Positions 60,574 to 64,000 of a DNA stretch of 64,000 bases are shown here, piece after piece (positions within the stretch are counted from its first letter, which is position 1; every line of letters starts with the position of its first letter). The stretch covers positions 744,001-808,000 of the forward strand of contig JAWKIO010000005.1 of assembly GCA_041394265.1 (NCBI GenBank). Direction: 5' to 3'. The position numbers were made by a program, and so were the translations under genes. The stretch comes from Acidimicrobiales bacterium. GTDB taxonomy: Bacteria > Actinomycetota > Acidimicrobiia > Acidimicrobiales > SZUA-35. The notes under the pieces were generated by a model. The model searched no databases. It was not told where the DNA came from and saw nothing but the letters and a program-made list of their open reading frames with translations.

Positions 60574-61221
60574 GTGACTGGGTCCTTTGTCTTCGGCGTC
60601 GACCTCGACGGTGTGTGCGCCGACTACACCCTCGGCTTCCGGGCCGTGGTGGCCGAAGAGAAGGGTGTCGATCCGTCCTCACTCCCCGAAGAACGGTCGT
60701 GGGACTTCTCCGAATGGGGCCTCGATCCCGACGAGTTCGCTCGCCTCCATCGCCTCGCCGTCACCGAACGCCACCTGTTCCGCACCCTGCCCGTCATCGA
60801 GGGCTGCGCCGAAGCACTGTGGCGGCTCTCCGATGCCGGGGTCTGGATCCGCATCATCACGCATCGGCTCTACACCAACTGGGGTCACGCCGAAGCGGTG
60901 GCCGACACGGTCGCGTGGCTCGACGACGTCCGCATTCCCTATCGAGACATCTGCTTCCTCGGCGCCAAGCCGCAGGTCGAGGCGGATGTCTACATCGATG
61001 ACGCGCCGCACAACGTCGACGGGCTGCGCGCCGCCGACAACGACGTCATCGTGTTCGATGCGCCCTACAACCAGGGGCTCGCCGGCCCGCGGGCATCGAC
61101 CTGGCAGGAGGTCGAGGCGATCGTCATCGAACTGGCAGCGGCCAAGGGCGCGATCCAGCCGCAACTCCCGGGCATCGACCCCGGGGCTGATCGGTTGGAG
61201 CGGCGCAAGCGGCCTCAGTAG
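60574..61221 (+). CDS. 5'(3')-deoxyribonucleotidase-like HAD phosphatase
   Basis: A ~215-residue HAD-family protein. Motif I is FGVDLDGVCADY with the nucleophile Asp, motif II/III region includes IRIITHRLYTNWGH, and the metal-binding motif IV is VYIDDAPHNVDG. The D-x-D-G-V-x-A-D-Y opening and IDDxPxN close resemble the NT5C family, which removes phosphate from (deoxy)nucleotides. Its divergent position to the purine operon fits nucleotide balance, but the substrate is inferred. ATG 60550 would add eight residues. Confidence 0.75.
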   Translation: MTGSFVFGVDLDGVCADYTLGFRAVVAEEKGVDPSSLPEERSWDFSEWGLDPDEFARLHRLAVTERHLFRTLPVIEGCAEALWRLSDAGVWIRIITHRLYTNWGHAEAVADTVAWLDDVRIPYRDICFLGAKPQVEADVYIDDAPHNVDGLRAADNDVIVFDAPYNQGLAGPRASTWQEVEAIVIELAAAKGAIQPQLPGIDPGADRLERRKRPQ

Positions 61222-61237
61222 CGATGCTGACGGCCGC

Positions 61238-61501
61238 TCAGGCGGTGGGCAGGCACTCCGCCGCGTCGGCGATCTGGTCGAGCGTGTCGCGCCACCACAC
61301 CAGTTCGACCACGGACTTGCCGGGGACCGATGCGAGCACGCCGTCGATCATCGACACCAGGGCGGAGTCGGCACCGGCTTCGAGACGGAGATCGAGCAGG
61401 TGGTCGAAGATCCGGCCACGGTCGATCAGCTGCCCCGGTTCGGCGGCAGCGAGCTCGGCGGTACGAAGTTCTGCGATCAGGTTCGACATCACGGGGTCCA
61501 T
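61238..61501 (-). CDS. small helical protein of unknown function
   Basis: An 87-residue, mostly helical acidic protein (NLIAELRTAELAAAEPGQLIDR, then a segment ending LVWWRDTLDQIADAAECL). No family recognised. GAGGTGG lies about five bases before ATG 61501, supporting that start over a longer frame to 61555. It is convergent with the nucleotidase-like gene. Confidence 0.6.
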   Translation of the reverse strand: MDPVMSNLIAELRTAELAAAEPGQLIDRGRIFDHLLDLRLEAGADSALVSMIDGVLASVPGKSVVELVWWRDTLDQIADAAECLPTA

Positions 61502-61700
61502 CGTGCCACCTCGCGACCCCGAATGGGGCATCACGGGCGGAGTTGATCCACCCACAGCGCCGAATCGTCATGGTCCGCACGGCACACCGCCGGCGCGAAT
61601 CCCTACTCCCACGTGGAGTTTCGGTGAGCGACAGGGTCGCGGCGCCCACCCGAACGTCATGACGTGAAATCTCTGTCACATGCGTGAGCGACCGACGTCT

Positions 61701-62690
61701 TCAGGGCAGCACCACGACGGTGTCGCCGAGACGCGCCCACTGGTAGAGGGCTTCGGCCTGGTCGTCTCGCTGGCGCACGCATCCCGCCGACTGGTACGTG
61801 CCGAGCTGCTCCACGGTCTGCATCGGGGTGCCATTGGCGTAGCGCGGGATCGAATGGAAGCCGATGGGGAGCCGGTTGCCGTACTTGCTGTAGGTGAACC
61901 GGACCATGTGCTTCATCGTGATGCCGTTGTGTCCGGCGTAGGCGATCGGCGATTTCGAGTAGATCGAGTACGTGGCCGGATCGGGGACGTTGTCGCGCCC
62001 GGAGACGAGATAGCTGTTCGACACCCGACCGTCGGACTCGACCCACCAGACGCGTTGCGCGGTGTTGGAATAGACGATGCGGCGACCACTGCCGGAATTG
62101 GCCGGCAGCGGCTCGAACACCGGAGGTGGCGCCACTGGCGCTGCGGTTCCCGTGGCGGTGACGTACTCGGGGGATTCACTGAAGCCGAGCAGCAGTTTGG
62201 TTCGACTCAAACCGCCGTCGACCAGTCCGAGCCAGTACGCATAGCCCGCCTCGTCGGGCTCTCGGCCGAGCACGTTCGAGTAGATGACGTGCACGAAGGC
62301 GGCGTTGTCGAGATCGCCGTAGGTCGAGGTCCACTCGGGAGAGGCCATGAACTCGCGAGCGACGCTCGTGAGGGGTGTTCCCGCCACGTAGACATCGACC
62401 CAATAGTCGAACCCCGCCTGGTCGGGGGAGCGCCCAAAGACGGCGCCGTAGAGCCGTTCGACACTGCCCCGCACGCCGGGATCGTCAGCCGGATCGACCG
62501 GCTCGTCGCCCACGGGAGCGGCCGGTGCCTCGGGGCTGGTCGTGTCGGCTGCCGTCGTGTCGGGTGCCGTCGTGTCGGTCTGGGCACCAGCGGGCGTCAC
62601 GGTGAGTGTGACGGCACACAGCAACGCCGCGAGCAGCGCGATTGGTCCTCCGAGTCTGCTTCTCCTACGCAACCGGCGTCCTTCCTTCAC
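61701..62690 (-). CDS. exported DUF4214 / L,D-transpeptidase-like protein
   Basis: A ~329-residue secreted protein. The N-terminus has basic residues, then a hydrophobic signal (GPIALLAALLCAVTLTVTPAGAQ). A Thr/Pro/Ala-rich linker leads to a DUF4214 domain (VERLYGAVFGRSPDQAGFDY, VLGREPDEAGYAYWLGL), often found in secreted surface proteins. The C-terminal ~130 residues form a YkuD-type L,D-transpeptidase fold ending in YQSAGCVRQRDDQAE, with the catalytic Cys in SAGCVR and an upstream GFHSIP His. It would crosslink peptidoglycan or attach proteins to it. GTG 62690 is chosen because it starts the signal peptide; the frame stays open to 62792. Confidence 0.8.
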   Translation of the reverse strand: MKEGRRLRRRSRLGGPIALLAALLCAVTLTVTPAGAQTDTTAPDTTAADTTSPEAPAAPVGDEPVDPADDPGVRGSVERLYGAVFGRSPDQAGFDYWVDVYVAGTPLTSVAREFMASPEWTSTYGDLDNAAFVHVIYSNVLGREPDEAGYAYWLGLVDGGLSRTKLLLGFSESPEYVTATGTAAPVAPPPVFEPLPANSGSGRRIVYSNTAQRVWWVESDGRVSNSYLVSGRDNVPDPATYSIYSKSPIAYAGHNGITMKHMVRFTYSKYGNRLPIGFHSIPRYANGTPMQTVEQLGTYQSAGCVRQRDDQAEALYQWARLGDTVVVLP

Positions 62691-62801
62691 TGCGGCGCCC
62701 TGCCATCGTGAGGATGGCACATCGTTCGTCTTCGATGATGCCACCGGATGTGGCCGGGTCCGCGCATTCAGGCGAATGAGGCGAGTTAGCATCGTCGTTT
62801 C

Positions 62802-64000
62802 ATGGCGATCCTTCCGGCGCGGTCACGCTTTCATTGGCAGACGACTCACCCGGGTCAGTTGGTCATCATCGGCTTCTCGGTGCTGATCGCCACCGGCACC
62901 CTGTTGTTGCGCCTTCCCTTCGCCCACGAGACGACCGCTCCCCAGGTCTCACTCTTCGATGCCTTCTTCACTTCGGTCTCGGCGACCACCGTCACGGGAC
63001 TGGCCGTCGTCGACACCGGCGCCACGTTCTCCCGCTTCGGGGAGCTGGTCATCCTCACGATGATCCAGATCGGCGGCCTCGGGATCATGACGCTCGCCTC
63101 GCTGGCCACGGTCTTCCTCAGCCGTCGCCTCGGCATCAAGCGGGGACTGCTGGCCGGCACCGAGATCGGTCTCGGCGATTTCGGCGAACTCCGTCCGGTG
63201 ATTCGTGCCATCTTTCGGTACACGCTGGCATTCGAGGGCCTGGCCGCCGCCACGCTCAGCATTCGCTTCATCCTCGAGGATGAACACACGATCGGCGGCT
63301 CGATCTACCTCGGGGTGTTCCACGCCATCTCGGCGTTCAACAACGCCGGCTTCTCGGTTCTCGGCGGTGGACTGGAGCGCTACGTCACCGACCCCTGGGT
63401 CAACGTGATCGTCTCGATCGCGATCATCTCCGGCGGCCTGGGTTTTCCCGTCGCCACGGAACTGTCACACCATTTCCGTCAGCCTCGTCAGTGGTCGCTC
63501 CACACCAAGGTGACCATCGTGGCGACCACGCTGCTGATCGTCGGGGGCACGGTGGCCATCCTCGCGATCGAGTGGACCAACCCCGCCACCATGGGCAACC
63601 TCTCGGTGCCGCAGAAGGTGCTCTCCAGCTTCTTCCAGTCGGTCACCACCCGCACCGCCGGCTTCAACACGGTGCCGATCGGAGCCCTTCGCGGCGGCTC
63701 GATCCTGCTGATGCTGCTCCTGATGATGATCGGGGCCAGCAGCGCCTCGACCGGTGGCGGTATCAAGACCTCGACCTTTGCCGTCGTCGTGTGGACCTCC
63801 ATCGCCGAGTTCCGAGGTGACACCGAAGTCAACCTGTTCCATCGTCGGCTGTCGTCGTCGCTCCAGCGTCAAGCGCTGGCGCTCGTGATCGCCGCCCTCG
63901 GCACGGTCGGCACCGCCACCTTCCTGCTCTCGCTGTCACAGCCGAAATTGACCCTGCAGTCGTTGCTCTTCGAGGCGGCGTCGGCCTTCGGCACCGTCGG
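62802..64000 (+). CDS. TrkH/KtrB-type potassium transporter, cut by the window end
   Basis: The first 399 residues of a K+ uptake membrane subunit; the gene runs past the window edge. Several membrane helices and three of the four expected selectivity-filter loops are visible: TTVTGLAVVDTG, AFNNAGFSVLG and TTRTAGFNTVPIG. Then comes the glycine-rich ASSASTGGGIKTSTF segment before the next helix. It needs a cytoplasmic NAD-binding partner (TrkA/KtrA), which may lie just downstream. ATG 62802 has a TAGCAT box nine bases upstream. Confidence 0.92.
   Translation, partial: MAILPARSRFHWQTTHPGQLVIIGFSVLIATGTLLLRLPFAHETTAPQVSLFDAFFTSVSATTVTGLAVVDTGATFSRFGELVILTMIQIGGLGIMTLASLATVFLSRRLGIKRGLLAGTEIGLGDFGELRPVIRAIFRYTLAFEGLAAATLSIRFILEDEHTIGGSIYLGVFHAISAFNNAGFSVLGGGLERYVTDPWVNVIVSIAIISGGLGFPVATELSHHFRQPRQWSLHTKVTIVATTLLIVGGTVAILAIEWTNPATMGNLSVPQKVLSSFFQSVTTRTAGFNTVPIGALRGGSILLMLLLMMIGASSASTGGGIKTSTFAVVVWTSIAEFRGDTEVNLFHRRLSSSLQRQALALVIAALGTVGTATFLLSLSQPKLTLQSLLFEAASAFGTV

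Noticed and set aside
61599..61608. A further integrase arm-type repeat (GGGAGTAGGG on the minus strand)
   Set aside because: Only a partial match to AGTAGGGATG, single and 47 kb from the element, so most likely chance.

Overview
The window is high-GC actinobacterial DNA. Several traits point towards the class Acidimicrobiia, though that placement is inference. There is a DUF222/HNH gene, many GTG starts, tight ATGA/GTGA gene overlaps, and a repeated pattern of TANNNT -10 boxes only 6-10 bases before start codons, which suggests leaderless mRNAs. No rRNA, tRNA or CRISPR array was recognised.

1-2358 (left flank): a DUF222/HNH endonuclease gene, a short DUF222-like leftover, and a minus-strand pair of very small overlapping genes arranged like a toxin-antitoxin unit.

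2359-14484 (integrated element): a 12,047-bp mobile island lies in the 3' end of an acyl-CoA dehydrogenase gene. Its ends are a 79-bp direct repeat (69 bp perfect) that copies the last codons of that gene, so the gene stays intact. Next to the right end are a tyrosine integrase, an excisionase-like HTH gene and a frameshifted DUF6414-like gene. Paired 12-bp-period direct repeats near both ends look like integrase arm sites. The cargo is defence-like. It holds a reverse transcriptase with a WMDD active site, a convergent protein with a HEPN-type RNQAIH motif, and a complete type I restriction-modification operon (hsdM-hsdS-hsdR). The operon is bracketed by inverted ~61-bp hairpin-containing repeats.

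14406-35194 (chromosome): acyl-CoA dehydrogenase with two palindromic operators, a PlsC-type acyltransferase, a carotenoid oxygenase, a secreted fibronectin-III protein, and a bifunctional PutA with a divergent PAS/AraC regulator. Then comes a thiamine ABC transporter (thiB-thiP-thiQ) under a TPP riboswitch, a YbaK deacylase, a DUF3160 lipoprotein, a CapA-like phosphatase, an APC transporter and cysS.

35201-48383: divergent valS-serB; an MBL hydrolase; a thioesterase; selD, which is itself a selenoprotein (in-frame TGA at codon 14); and a DNA alkylation-repair set (ada-alkA, ogt) followed by aldo/keto reductase, SDR and LOG-family genes. A PLP desulfhydrase-like gene is divergent.

48387-60482: a ten-gene purine operon on the minus strand, in order purL (fused to PurS-like domains), purQ, purE, purK, purC, purF, purD, purM, purN, guaB. 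It covers most steps from PRPP to XMP; purB and purH are not in the window. A 17-bp motif (15/17 identical) lies before both purL and purC.

60574-64000: a deoxyribonucleotidase-like HAD protein, a small unknown protein, a DUF4214/L,D-transpeptidase envelope protein and the start of a TrkH-type K+ transporter cut by the window edge.
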